Source of the DNA: Marsupella aquatica | Taxonomy: Eukaryota > Marchantiophyta | Reading direction: 5' to 3' | DNA: 64,000 nucleotides | Assembly (NCBI GenBank): GCA_973895155.1 | Contig: OZ316898.1 | Span: forward strand, 6,324,001 to 6,388,000 | In this document: positions 36,001-47,421 of the stretch, in pieces | How positions within the stretch are numbered: the stretch's first letter is position 1 | How the letters are laid out: each line of letters begins with the position of its first letter | Made by a program: the position numbers and the translations under genes | The notes under the pieces: model-generated | Databases searched by the model: none | The model's input: only the letters and a program-made list of their open reading frames with translations | Told to the model about the DNA's origin: nothing

Positions 36001-39000
36001 TGGAGCAACTAAGCTCCTTTGAAAGACTGGTGCAAACGCTGAAGGTTTCGTCGTAGATCTTATCATCAAGTCACATCACAGATCATTGAGCCTGGGCTTC
36101 TTTTCTGATTGGAAGTTGGCAAACGAGATTTTCTCACATGTTTTCTGGCTGGTTTTGTTGTATGCAGGCCCTCATGAAGGTACCATCTAACACGGAGGCT
36201 TGTGTTGCTGTTGGAGGTTGCTCACTGGCAGTTGATTTACTGACCACTGCCCATGAAGCATCGGAGAGAACTGCAATTCCATTACAGTCAAATTTGATCG
36301 CTGCATCTGCTTTCATCGAACCACAGAAGGAGTGGCACTATATCAAGAAAGATGGTGTACAAGTTGGGCCACTTGAGAAAGATGCAGTACGGCGTGCCTT
36401 GTGGAAGCAAGAGATTGACTGGAATACTAAGTGCTGGGCATCAGGTATGACAGATTGGAAGCGAATGCGTGACATTCGGGAATTAAGATGGGCACTAGCC
36501 AATCGAGTTGCAGTCTTAACACCAGTTCAGGTGTGCGCTATTGATCTAACTGAGAAATAGTTTTTCTTTTCTCTACTCTTGTTTCTGGACTCCTAATGAT
36601 CTGACCACATTTTGAAGCATTGATCGCGCTTCAAAGCAAATTCCTAGCTGAATGATCGTGAACTGTCTAGAGATTTTTCTTGAGTGTGCTATTGGTGGTG
36701 TTTGCTTTGTCAGGTTGGAGAAGTAGCACTTTCAATATTACATAGTATGGTTTCTGTGCATTCTGACCTTGATGATGCTGGAGAGCTCATCACTCCAACT
36801 CCCAAAGTCAAGCGCATTCTTTCGAGTTCCCGTTGCCTTCCTCATATTGCTCAGGTTTGTCTCCTCGAGACTTTTGGCAGCATTCTGTGCATGCCTTTTC
36901 ATCATCACGGTTTCCCCATGTTTGATCTTGTGAGCAGGACTACCTTGTAGTTTAAACCTTGTCAGTGTTATCGTCTCCAATATTGTCGAGTACCTGGGAT
37001 ACCTGTGAACCTGTTACACCTTGTGTTAATTCTAACGAATTTACCTCTCCCTCAGGCGATCTTGACTGGAGAGCCAGCAATAGTTGAAGGAGCGGCTTCC
37101 TTGTTGAAAGCAGTGGTGAGCCGTAATCCTAAAGGAATGTCACGTTTGTATAGCACTGGCGCATTTTATTTTGCTTTATCTTATGGGGGCTCAAATTTGA
37201 AATCAGTGGCCAGCCTCTTTGCAACGAGTCATACACACCAAGCATTCCTTGGGGGTGCAGAAGCAGCTGTTTCATCGTCCCTGCCTCTAGCCAAGCGCAG
37301 CGTTGTAGGGGGTCTCTTGCCTGAGTCTCTTCTTTATGTTCTAGAAAGGAGTGGACCAACAGCATTTGCAGCTGGAATGGTGGCTGATTCAGATACACCA
37401 GAGATCATCTGGACTCATAAGATGCGGGGTGAATGCCTCATTGATCAGGTTAGTCATTGCATTGATATATTATTTTGTCTTGGTCTAGGACTCGTTTATA
37501 TGTGCATTATGTGTGTCGTATATGGGGATAGGTTGTGTAGAATTGTGGAATTACGACTTTTTAATTGAGAATTTTTTACTCCCATCTCTAGCTGCTATGG
37601 GCTGCTTATTAATACGTTTTATTTCAATTTACGCTGTAGACGCCAGCGGTGAGCTGTGGAAGAGGAACATCCTTTCTTTTGTTCAACATCTAGACACTTG
37701 TTTTCTTAGATTTTAGCTCTGAGAGAAAAGTATGTTCTGAATTAGAAACTAGACTGAGGTGAAACCCTGATTATTCTATTTTTCCAGTCTGGATTCCCTG
37801 ATATTATTCCTGAAGTGCAACCTATAATCTCAATGGACTACCTGCCTTTGTCCTGCAGGTTCTTAAGCATCTGGGCGACTTTCCACAGAAGCTATCACAA
37901 CATTGCCATGGTCTGTATGAGTATGCTCCCATGCCGCCTGTTACCTATCCTGAGCTCCAGGACGAGATGTGGTGCCACAGATATTATCTTCGGAATCTAT
38001 GTGATGAGATAAGATTTCCGGATTGGCCTCTTGTAGAACACGTGGAGTTCCTTCAGTCACTACTTGCCATGTGGAGAGAGGAACTCACAAGGAAGCCCAT
38101 GGATCTTTCAGAAGAAGAAGCTTGTTCAATACTGGAAATATCTGTGGAAGAAGGTGATGCAGGTGTAGATTCTGGTAGTGCTAAAGGATTAGGAGAAGGC
38201 GACGAAGAAACTAAACCAGGGGGGAAGGTTCTTGGACAGATTGATGAAGATGTTCTCAAACGGCAATACCGGAGGCTAGCAATGAGATATCATCCTGACA
38301 AAAATCCAGAGGGAAGGGAGAAATTTGTTGCAGTCCAAAAGGCTTATGAAAGGCTTCAGGTCTGGGAAGAATCCGCCAACCCTAGCGCATAGGAAATTGT
38401 TTATATCGAAGAGTTGCGCATAGAAGTGTCTATGTATTCATGTGTTAACATTTTGAATCAATGAAAATGATGGATGCAAGCCAATTGATGGATTGTGCAG
38501 AAAAGAACCTCTTTTAAGTATTGAATAAGAGACGTACCTTGGTCTGTTTGTCTAACGCTACCAATTTGGTTGTTATCGAGCTACCAACTCTGACACTTTT
38601 GGATGTATTCAACTAAACCCTCATTATGGTGGATTGTAGGCGACGTTGCAAGGTCTCCAAGGGCCACAGCCCTGGCGTCTCTTGCTGCTGTTGAAAGGGC
38701 AATGTATCTTGTTCAGTAGGTATGGAGATGTATTGGAGCCATTTAAATACGCTGGCTACCCGATGCTGCTTAATGCTCTTACAGTTGACAAGGATGATAA
38801 CAACTTCCTCTCCTCAGAACGGGCACAGCTTTTGGAGGCGGCGTCTGAACTTGCATGGTTAACGTAAGCCGTCTACTCATTCTTAAATGACCTTCAGATG
38901 GAGGACAGGAGTTTGTTCCTACTTAGTGGGACTCTCATGACACTTAGTGGGACTCTGGGATTCATTCTGTCCACATATTGTTAGCTCCTTGCATTCTGTC

Positions 39001-42000
39001 CAGCTAGTTTGAAGTTGATTTCTCCACGAGGGTCACAGATTAATTGTTTTCCGACTTAAAGTACCCTCAGACTCGTTTAGAAGTTTTTCTGCTTAATCCT
39101 GAATCATTGTAGTTCACCTGTTCAGGTGTGTATCATCCGTCCTGAATGGAGAGGAGCTTGTAAGAGATGGAGGAGTGTCGCTGCTGGCAACGCTGTTGTC
39201 CCGTTGCATGTATGTGGTCAACAAAAATACTTCTCCAACGGACCCTGCAGCCATAATCGTCACCAACGTGATGCGAACGTTGGCGACCCTTAGTACCTTT
39301 GAGAGTGCACGATTGGACATGTTTCGATGCCCTGGGTTTGTGGAAGATGTGGTTCACTGTTGTGAACTTGAACTTGCAACACTGGCAGTTGATGCTGCAC
39401 TGCAGACTATAGGTCAGCTTTCAGCTTCACAGGAATTACAACTTGCTCTGCTGAAGGCTGGGGTGATGTGGTAAGTGATGTTCTTGGCAAGCATAAGCTG
39501 GTCAATGCCCCTCTATCATTTTCTATATTCAAAAGCAGTCTTCAGTACTGATCCAGTCGCCCATTTGCAATGCAAATTTGGATGACCAGCGTTTGTATCT
39601 TGTAACAGGTATCTCCTGCCAATACTCTTGCAATATGACTCAACAGCAGAAAAGGGAGAAGCCAGTGGCCCACATGGCATGGGGAACAGCGTGCAAAATG
39701 CTAAAAATATGCATGCAATGTTGGCAACTCGTGCACTGGCAAGACTTGCAGGGGTTTTTGACACTTCTTCAACACCCTACAATCTGCTTGCAGCTAATGC
39801 ATTGAAAGCGTTGCTCACTCCCAAACTTGCCGCTATGCTTAGTGACAGTAATTCCAGTGAAGCTCTGCTTCGTAACTTGACTTCCAACTTGGAGTCTCCT
39901 GAGGTGATTGTTTGGCTCGATGTCTGCTACTAGAAGCAATAACTACGTTCCATGATGAAAGGGCGAAGAGCGAACAAATTTTTAACTGACAATCTATGTT
40001 TTCATTCACTTTATAAACCTGAACGATGCAGGTTTAATTTTCTTAGACCTGGGTGATGCAGATTATTTGGAATTCAGCCACTCGAGGGGAGCTTTTGAAA
40101 TTCATTGATCAACGGCGCTCGTCACCGCTTCCAGATGGCTCATTTGACATGATGCCGGCCTTGGAATTCAGATACAAACCCTTGTCAAAAGAGCTTCATG
40201 TGGGAGACGTCTATTTACGAGTTTATAATGAGCAGCCAGATTTTGAAATTAGCCAAGCTGAGTTATTCTGTGAATCCTTGCTGGAGTTTATCAGTGGTCT
40301 TGTTGAGAAAAGGAAGCTGCTCTTTGCTGAAGAAGCTATGGAAGGAAGTGGTCTAGTGGCAGACGAGCAGCCTGTTCATGAAGAATCATCATCAACACCT
40401 CCTCCCGCTCCCGCTCCAGTTGAAAGTGACGAGCAAGTCGAAGAAGAGCAAAAGGAGACAGAGGATCTCGAAGGAGCTGGACCTGATAAAGATCTGCTTT
40501 CAGAAGGCGAGATTTTAGTGAAGAATCTCACAATGGCTTTGACATCGCTGCAGGTCTGCCAAACTGAACTTCGTTTTTTCATTGTGATCTAAGCAGTTGG
40601 AAGACATTAATATGCGAAAGGATCAGGAAATGAAGCCCTCATTTGTTTGTCCCAGCGTATTTCATACATGTCAGAATATTGACTCGCCTTTGAAGGACAT
40701 AATGGATTTGGACTTGATTGTTCTATCTTGCAGAATGTTCTCACAGCAAGTCCAGAGTTGACTGCTGTCTTTTCCACAAAGCAAGCAGTTGCACCTCTCT
40801 ATGGATGTCTTGTTGACATCCGCCCTTCAAGTGGACAAGTGCCACAGCTTTGCTTGAACGTTCTAGCTCGGTTAACCACTCATGCTGCCTGTGTAGAGGC
40901 AATGGTGGCAGACCGAGTGGGTTTGCTGCTCTTACTACAAATTTTGTACTGTGCCCCATCTTGTCGATATGGCGCACTACGTGTATTGTCTGCTTTGGCA
41001 AGTACTTCAGAGCTGGCCTGGGCGGCTGCTAAGCATGGGGGTGCAGTCTACATTCTTCAGCTTCTGTTACCTGTCCAAGGTAGTATATCATTGACAGTTT
41101 GAACTTTCAGTCATTATTACCTATATTAGATCAAGGTAAAGTAATAGGCTGGTGGAGTAGGTGAGTTTCGCTTTTAATTGGGAGGCAGGTACTACTTCTG
41201 TAATCTTTGTCCAAGCAAGCTCGAGTTTCTTGAAATTGCAAAAGATCGTGTTTGTTGCTGTTTCCTGGAGGTGTAGTGTTCATTAGTATTTGCATGTGAA
41301 GGCTCCAGTTTGGCGATTTCTTTTGAATTCACTGTCCTCACGGTCAGTCTCTGGAAAGCGATGTATGCTTGTCTTTTGATCAGTGATCATGATGTACTGC
41401 TTCGTGTCAGAGGACGTGCCCCTTCAGCAACGAGCTGCTGCAGCTTCCTTACTCGGAAAGCTTGTTGGGCAACCTATGCATGGCCCAAGGGTATCCATTA
41501 CAATTGCTCGATTTCTCCCAGATGGACTAGTGTCAGCAATTCGTGATGGGCCAGGTGATGCAGTAGTTTCTGCCCTTGGGCAGAGTACAGAAACTCCAGA
41601 GTTGGTTTGGAGTCCTGCTATGGCTGCTTCGCTCGCGGCACAACTGGCAACCATGGCAGCTGATCTGTATAGGGAACAGACTAAAGGTCGTACTCTTGAG
41701 TGGGACCTGTCTGAGCACACCTCTGGGCAGCAGGATATGCGGGATGAACCACAGGTCTGTGCTATCCGAACTGCCTTAGATCGAGTTTGTTCCAAATTTT
41801 TGTGATTCCTACTGATGGTTTCTAGATGGCGCTTTGACCTTCATCAAGACTATGTTCTCAATTTCTCAATGTCCAAGTTCTAATTGCCAAAACGTGTAAG
41901 GGATTCTAAATTGTTGCCTGGGGCATGGTTCGAAAGTATTAAAGTTGTTTGATCCATTGAATAATTTACTAGAAACTCCGGCCATTGAAACGGATGAATT

Positions 42001-44210
42001 TTGGTCGATAGGAAATCCATAGCGACTAAGCTGTTTCTTTGCACTGCACCTTTTTAGAGGAATCTCTATCTGTTGTTTCTCATGGTGCACCATCTTTTAC
42101 TCCAGGTGTGCTCGCTTTCGGTCACACAGTTAGAGTAATAGTTGGTTATTATTAAGACTGTCATCCCTAATCCAAATACAATCTGGAGGATTTCCTCCAA
42201 AGAGCTGGGTTTTGGTTTCTGTATGTTGACTTTCATTGAACTACAGAAAACACGCTACACTCAGGTTTATCGTTGTGGCTAGCCTTATCCCTGGTAAGGA
42301 TGGTACTTCTCACCATTGCTTCAACCCATTTGGACACTTTTCATGATAAGTTCTGTTTCTCTTGCAGGTGGGTGGTGTGTATGTGCGATTGTTTCTCAAA
42401 GATCCGAAGTTCCCTCTGCGAAATCCCAAGCGTTTCTTGGAGGGGCTTCTGGATCAATATGTTGCTGCAGCGGCTGCCACGCATGGGAAAGGAAGTGTAC
42501 CTACTAATCCAGAACTGCCGTTGCTCTTATCTGCTGCACTGGTATCCCTTTTGCGGGTGCAACCTATGCTGGCAGACCATGTTGGGCATCTGGGTTATGT
42601 CCCAAAGCTTGTTGCAGCGATGGCAAATGAAGGTCGCCGAGAGGTCATGTCCTCCTCCGGGCAAGTAGTCATTGCAAGTGGGCTTGCTCCTTGGGAGGCT
42701 GACGAAGACGAGGCCCCAGGGGGTCAGACTCCGCAGGGACGAGTGAGGTTGAGCTGTTTGCGTGTTCTGCATCAGCTTGCAGCCAGCACAACATGTGCTG
42801 AAGCTATGGCTACTCCAGGCATTGGCACACATCAGGTATTTGTACTTCTTGGCTACCTTGTACTTCTTGGCTACCTTGTACTTTCACCGTCACTTGTCAG
42901 AGCAGGTTCTAATTGTTTATCTCTCTGAATTGGTCAGGTTGTTCCACTCCTCATGAAGGCCATTGGTTGGCAAGGGGGAAGTGTACTGGCCCTGGAGACG
43001 TTGAAGCGCGTTGTTGTTGCTGGCAATCGAGCCCGAGATGCTCTTGTAGCACAAGGTCTAAAGTAAGTGCAGCATTGCCCGGTCATTACCGTTTTGTTTT
43101 AGCTTAAATCCGGAGTGTTAATCATACCAGCGTTCGGTCAATTATCTGCAGTGCAGGCAACAGCCAATTGTCACTTGATCAAATATCCCCAGTATTTTGG
43201 GTGGGATACTGACAGCCTTTACAACGTCTCAGAAAGTGTTGCGAAACCTTCTAAAGTTTCCTTTTTCATTTCTTGTTGCAGGGTTGGCTTAGTGGAAGTG
43301 CTTTTAGGTCTTTTGGATTGGAGGGCAGGGGGCACGAATGGACTATGTAAGGAGATGAAATGGAACGAGTCCGAAGCCTCTGTTGGCAGAGTGCTTGCAG
43401 TGGAGGTATTATCTTCGTTGATTGTGTTTACGCATCTTTTACAGAAATCAACCTACAGAGCGGCTTCATTGGTCTGTCAAAACAGCTTTCATTCCTGGGA
43501 AAACGAATTATGAATGAATCCTACAAAAGTCCTTAAGCCAATAATGAAGCTGTTGCTGCTGTAGGGACGTGTACTGTCCATCTATATGGAACTATTTTTC
43601 TAAAGTTATGCTCTCGTTTTGCTTTGCAGATATTACGTGCCTTTGCTGGGGAGGGTGCCCACTCAGCAAAAGTCCAGGAAATATTAACTTCGTCAGACGT
43701 ATGTCATGGGTCCATTCTCATTTCATTTTGTCATTAAATCTTCTCATCTTATTGCCTCCTTTCGTGTTTTGAACTTGAATCCCTCGTTCGTCGTGTAATT
43801 TGCTCTTTTCATTCTCTACATGCGTTCCTTTTTTTTCGTTTCAAAAATGGCTCATCTAAGGCTTCAATTCTGAACGTTTTTTCTAAATTCCTCAAGTCCA
43901 TAGGTGGACAACTCTATTGTTATGAATTTAATTCCTGCAAATGAGCACTTTCGTTCTGACACAATTGTTTGGCCTCATTTTACTCTCCCTGCAGATATGG
44001 ATGGCATATAAAGACCAAAAGCATGATCTGTTTCTACCTTCAAATGCTCAGTCTGCAGCAGCTGGGGTAGCCGGTCTCATTGAGGGGTCCTCGTCAAGTG
44101 TTACATATGCACTCCCAGCACCGTCAGCACGATCTACCGTGCTACGACTACCAATTCCCAACAACCCCTTAGAAACTACTTCTCAAGAATCCCTCTCCAA
44201 TGGTCAATAG
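30021..44210 (+). CDS. GRV2: GRV2/KAM2, RME-8-type endosomal DnaJ protein, 23 exons
   Basis: Endosome-associated J-protein (DNAJC13/RME-8 family) needed for sorting to the vacuole and, in Arabidopsis, for gravitropism. Exons: 30021-30358, 31059-31194, 31689-31922, 32074-32161, 32462-32670, 32906-33007, 33199-33261, 33611-35830, 36168-36530, 36714-36854, 37056-37448, 37859-38359, 38640-38863, 39126-39470, 39609-39903, 40062-40553, 40734-41079, 41411-41754, 42368-42835, 42938-43062, 43282-43405, 43630-43698, 43995-44210. All junctions are GT/AG and sum to 7,836 nt, 2,611 residues in one frame, close to the Arabidopsis length. Features: N-terminal PH-like part (ARYLVTKHSWRGKYKRIL), GYF_2 segment about 1185-1235 (EWHYIKKDGVQVGPL), J-domain with His-Pro-Asp at 1574-1576, and IWN-type repeats (DLIWNERTR, PEIIWTHKM, PEIIWNSATR, PELVWSPAM). 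Start chosen as the first in-frame ATG. The exon 4 acceptor may be 3 nt earlier. Confidence 0.96.
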
Positions 44211-44452
44211 TGGAAGCTCTTTGCGTGTAGTGTGAATGCCTTCAGATTTCCAGGTTATAACTTCTCCGATGCCTCTTAATGGACCAACTTTTAGCGGTCT
44301 ACACTATAGGGAACTGGCAGCAAAACACAGCCCCGCCCTACCTCAAGTCTAGTGGATCAGATTCTTGAAAGCCTTTGGAGCATCCTGTAATATACTGCTC
44401 TCATAGGTATTTAATGTAGACTTTTAGAACCCCTTTCAACTGATAGACATGT

Positions 44453-44458
44453 AATAAA
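44453..44458 (+). terminator. possible polyadenylation signal of GRV2
   Basis: AATAAA within gtaataaataattttgctc, 243 bp after the GRV2 stop codon. Position and context are plausible for 3' end formation; no transcript evidence. Confidence 0.35.
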
Positions 44459-44621
44459 TAATTTTGCTCTAAGGTCATTGCAGCTTTCTCAACAATTAGG
44501 GGAAGAACGGTTGGTACAGGGGATCCTTCCATCCTGGTTATGCCGCGCAGCAAGGTACTGTTTGATAGCTTTTGATAGAGCTTAGGGTAGGTATGATGTC
44601 CGTACTGGAGGTACAGATTCT

Positions 44622-44935
44622 TTGATACATCGCTTTGATGATATGTGTAACGTGATTGTAAATGTTAATTGTTAAGGCTTCCCCTTCCGATGAGTTACTT
44701 TCTCAAAAATGCTGTTCGCTATGGAGATTCTTGCAGTCAGTTGTTCTCGAGTCTTGTTCGTGAGTAACGACATCAGTGTTGATTTATGTTGTTAAAAGCT
44801 GAATGATATATCGCTTTGATGATAATTGTAACGTGATTGTAGATGCCAATTGTCAAGGCTTCCCCTTCCGATGGGTTACTTGCTCAAAGATTCTGTTCAC
44901 AATGGAGATTCTTGTACGCAGACACTATCCCCCAA
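44622..44935. repeat. diverged tandem pair, ~184-bp offset
   Basis: tcgctttgatgata, gtaacgtgattgta, aaggcttccccttccgatg and atggagattcttg occur in the same order at about 44630-44735 and 44812-44920, with substitutions between copies. Non-coding, downstream of GRV2. Confidence 0.75.
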
Positions 44936-45340
44936 CATGCATACTCCTTAAATTCCAGGTCCTAGGCTGACTTGCAAATTCAATGCAACATCTGGCTGCC
45001 TGGCCACGTCATTTAGGCTTGACAACACATTTGTTCAACATCACTTACCATTGACAATTATGCAATTGGTCAACATCACTTACTATTGACAATTATGCAA
45101 CCCAACAAATTGGGCTAGCATTCCATAATGAACCAGGTCTATGACCAAAGTCACAAGAAGACTAGACATATGTGTTCTCTACATTTGTTTACCATTTTGG
45201 TTGTGTACTTCCTTTTAAGGGTTCCTTTTTATGCTTGAAAATGGTTGTATCGTCGCCAAGTAACCTACCCTAGGATACAAGTTAGAACAAGTTTCACTAT
45301 TCCTTTACTTGGTTCAGTCAATTACAAGCTCAACCTTGAG
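44936..45340. other. intergenic, nothing recognised
   Basis: No gene. A short duplicated phrase (ggtcaacatcacttac(c/t)attgacaattatgcaa) appears at about 45035-45065 and 45068-45101. Confidence 0.4.
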
Positions 45341-46620
45341 TGTCCTAACTCTCATGTCATGTCACTACAAACTCCAACCCTCCCTGACCTAACTCTCCTA
45401 GCATGCATGCAAAGTCATGTCATATATTTACAACCTTGACCTTTCAGTGCCCTAACACTCCTAAGGGGCTTCATGTAATGTCTTTACAAACTCAAGCCCT
45501 CAGTGCCCTAACTCTCCTGACCCACACACCTAACTCTCCTAGCAAGCATGCAACATCACGTCCTGCCTTTACAAACTCGAGCCCTCAGTGCCCTAACTCT
45601 CATAACACGCATGTAACTTCATGTCATCCCCTTACAAACTCAGTCCCTCAGTGCCCTAGCTCTCCTAACAAGCATGGACCTTCATGTCCTGCCCTTACCA
45701 CCTCAACCCCTGCATGCCCTAACTCTCCTAGCTAAGACACATGCAACTTCATGTCATGTCATTACAAGCTCACCCCCTCAGTGCCCTAACTCTCCTAACA
45801 CACATGGAACTTCATTTCCTGCCTTTACGAACTCAACCCCTCAGTGCCCTAACTCTCCTAATGCGCATGCAACTCTATCTCATGTCATTACAAACTCAAC
45901 CCCTCAGTGCCCTAACTCTCCTAACACGCACACAAGTTCATGTAATCTCCTTACAATTCAACCCCTCAGTGCCCTAACTCTCCTAACATGAATGGAACTT
46001 CATGTCCTGCCCTTATAACCTAAACTCCTCTCCTAAAACGCTTGCAACTTCATCTCATTTCGTTACAAACTCAACCTCTCAGTGCTGCAACTCTCCTAAC
46101 ACCCATCAAACTTCCTGTAATGTTCATACAAACTCACCCCTCAGTTTCCTGACTCTCCTAACATGCATACAACTTCATGTCCTGCCTTTACAAACTCAAC
46201 CCCTAAGGGCCCTAACTCTCCTAACACGCATGCGATTTGATGTCCTTGCCTTTACAAACTCAAACCCTCAGTGCCCTAGCTCTCCTAATACACCTGCAAC
46301 TTCATGTCATGTTGTTACAAACTCAACCCCCTCAGTGCCCTCACTCTCCTAACACGCATGCAACTTCATGTCATCTTGTTACAAACTCACCCCTCAGTGC
46401 CCTGACTCTCCTAACACGCATGCAACTTCATGTCCTTGCCTTTAAATACTCAGCTCCTCACTGCCCTAACTCTCCTAACACGCATGCAACTTCATGTCCT
46501 TGCCTTTACAGACTCAACCCCTCAGTGTCCTAACTCTCCTAACACGCATGCAACTTCATGTCGACTAGTTGCAAACTCACCCCTCGGTGCCCTGACTCTG
46601 CTAACACGTATGCAACTTCA
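45340..46620. repeat. ~63-bp minisatellite, about 20 copies
   Basis: The unit contains cagtgccctaactctcctaa, then cacgcatgcaacttcatgtc, then a ttacaaactcaacccct segment. Starts of cagtgccct fall for instance at 45444, 45501, 45586, 45649, 45779, 45842, 45905 and 45967 and continue to about 46580. Some units are longer or shorter. Six overlapping open frames here are translations of the repeat (ALTLLTRMQLHV style) and are not genes. Confidence 0.9.
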
Positions 46621-47421
46621 ACGCGACGCCTCAACTTTGCAAATGAATCGTTCTGTTGCTCACGAAGTACAACAGTAGTAGTGCCCAATGTACAAAGAGA
46701 GGAAGGAAGCTCGAGGCGGAATCAGATCACACCTATGAATGACAGGAAATTGATCTTCCGTCTCTTTTCCCAAGACTGATTATTGCGGACTCCGAATCGA
46801 TGAGGATCCGCTACTGCACGAGTATTGTCGAGGAATTGACGAATGATCTGCTTCTCACAATTGACGAGGACAGCATGCTTTGTTGATTGCGCAGCTTGTT
46901 CCACGAAAACTCCGTTGCTCAAACTTAATCGGTGCTCAATTGATTTCCGAAACTTGCTGCACTTGTTAGAGAGGAAACTCTGGCTCGCAGGCTGTTTTCG
47001 AATCTCGGCTTGTGGACGAGACTCGGTTCCAAGCTTGTTCTCGAAACTCTGGCTCATAGCTTTCATGAGACTCCGGTTCTCGAAACTCTGGATCACGGCT
47101 TGTAGGTGAGATTCTGGTTCAAAGGTGAATCTCCAAACTCTGGCGCACAGGTTGACTGTAGACAACACTCTGGTTCGAAGGTTTCTCTGAAAGCTCTACT
47201 GGAAAGTTTGTTCAAGATATGGTGATTCAAGTGGAAAGCGGGTGGTGAACTGGCGCGTGAGTTTGGGCTGATAGTGCAATACAGAGGGGAGTCACCAGAT
47301 GGTTTGAAGTGTTTTGGAAAGTAGAGAAGGAATCTCAAACCTTCGCTCAGCTCGCTGCAGAGGTTATTCAAGGGGAGTGCGGTAATTTGACGAGTGGAGG
47401 TTAGGGTCGACGGTGATCGAG
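46621..47421 (+). promoter_or_regulatory. TFIIF-alpha upstream region with 'ctcgaaactctgg' repeats
   Basis: The word cgaaactctgg or caaactctgg recurs (about 46974, 47042, 47087, 47131) together with cttgt(g/a)g(a/g)cgaga and actc(c/g)ggttc, giving an irregular repeat across 46970-47190. It lies just 5' of the TFIIF-alpha ATG. A 148-codon minus-strand frame (repeated SQSFEN) reflects the repeats. Confidence 0.5.

Noticed and set aside
45245-46678. Six overlapping plus-strand open frames of 64-116 codons
   Set aside because: All are translations of the ~63-bp minisatellite in different phases; no start context or protein family.
46722-47168. 148-codon minus-strand ORF upstream of TFIIF-alpha
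   Set aside because: Overlaps the promoter repeats (SQSFEN repeated) and lacks any recognisable family.
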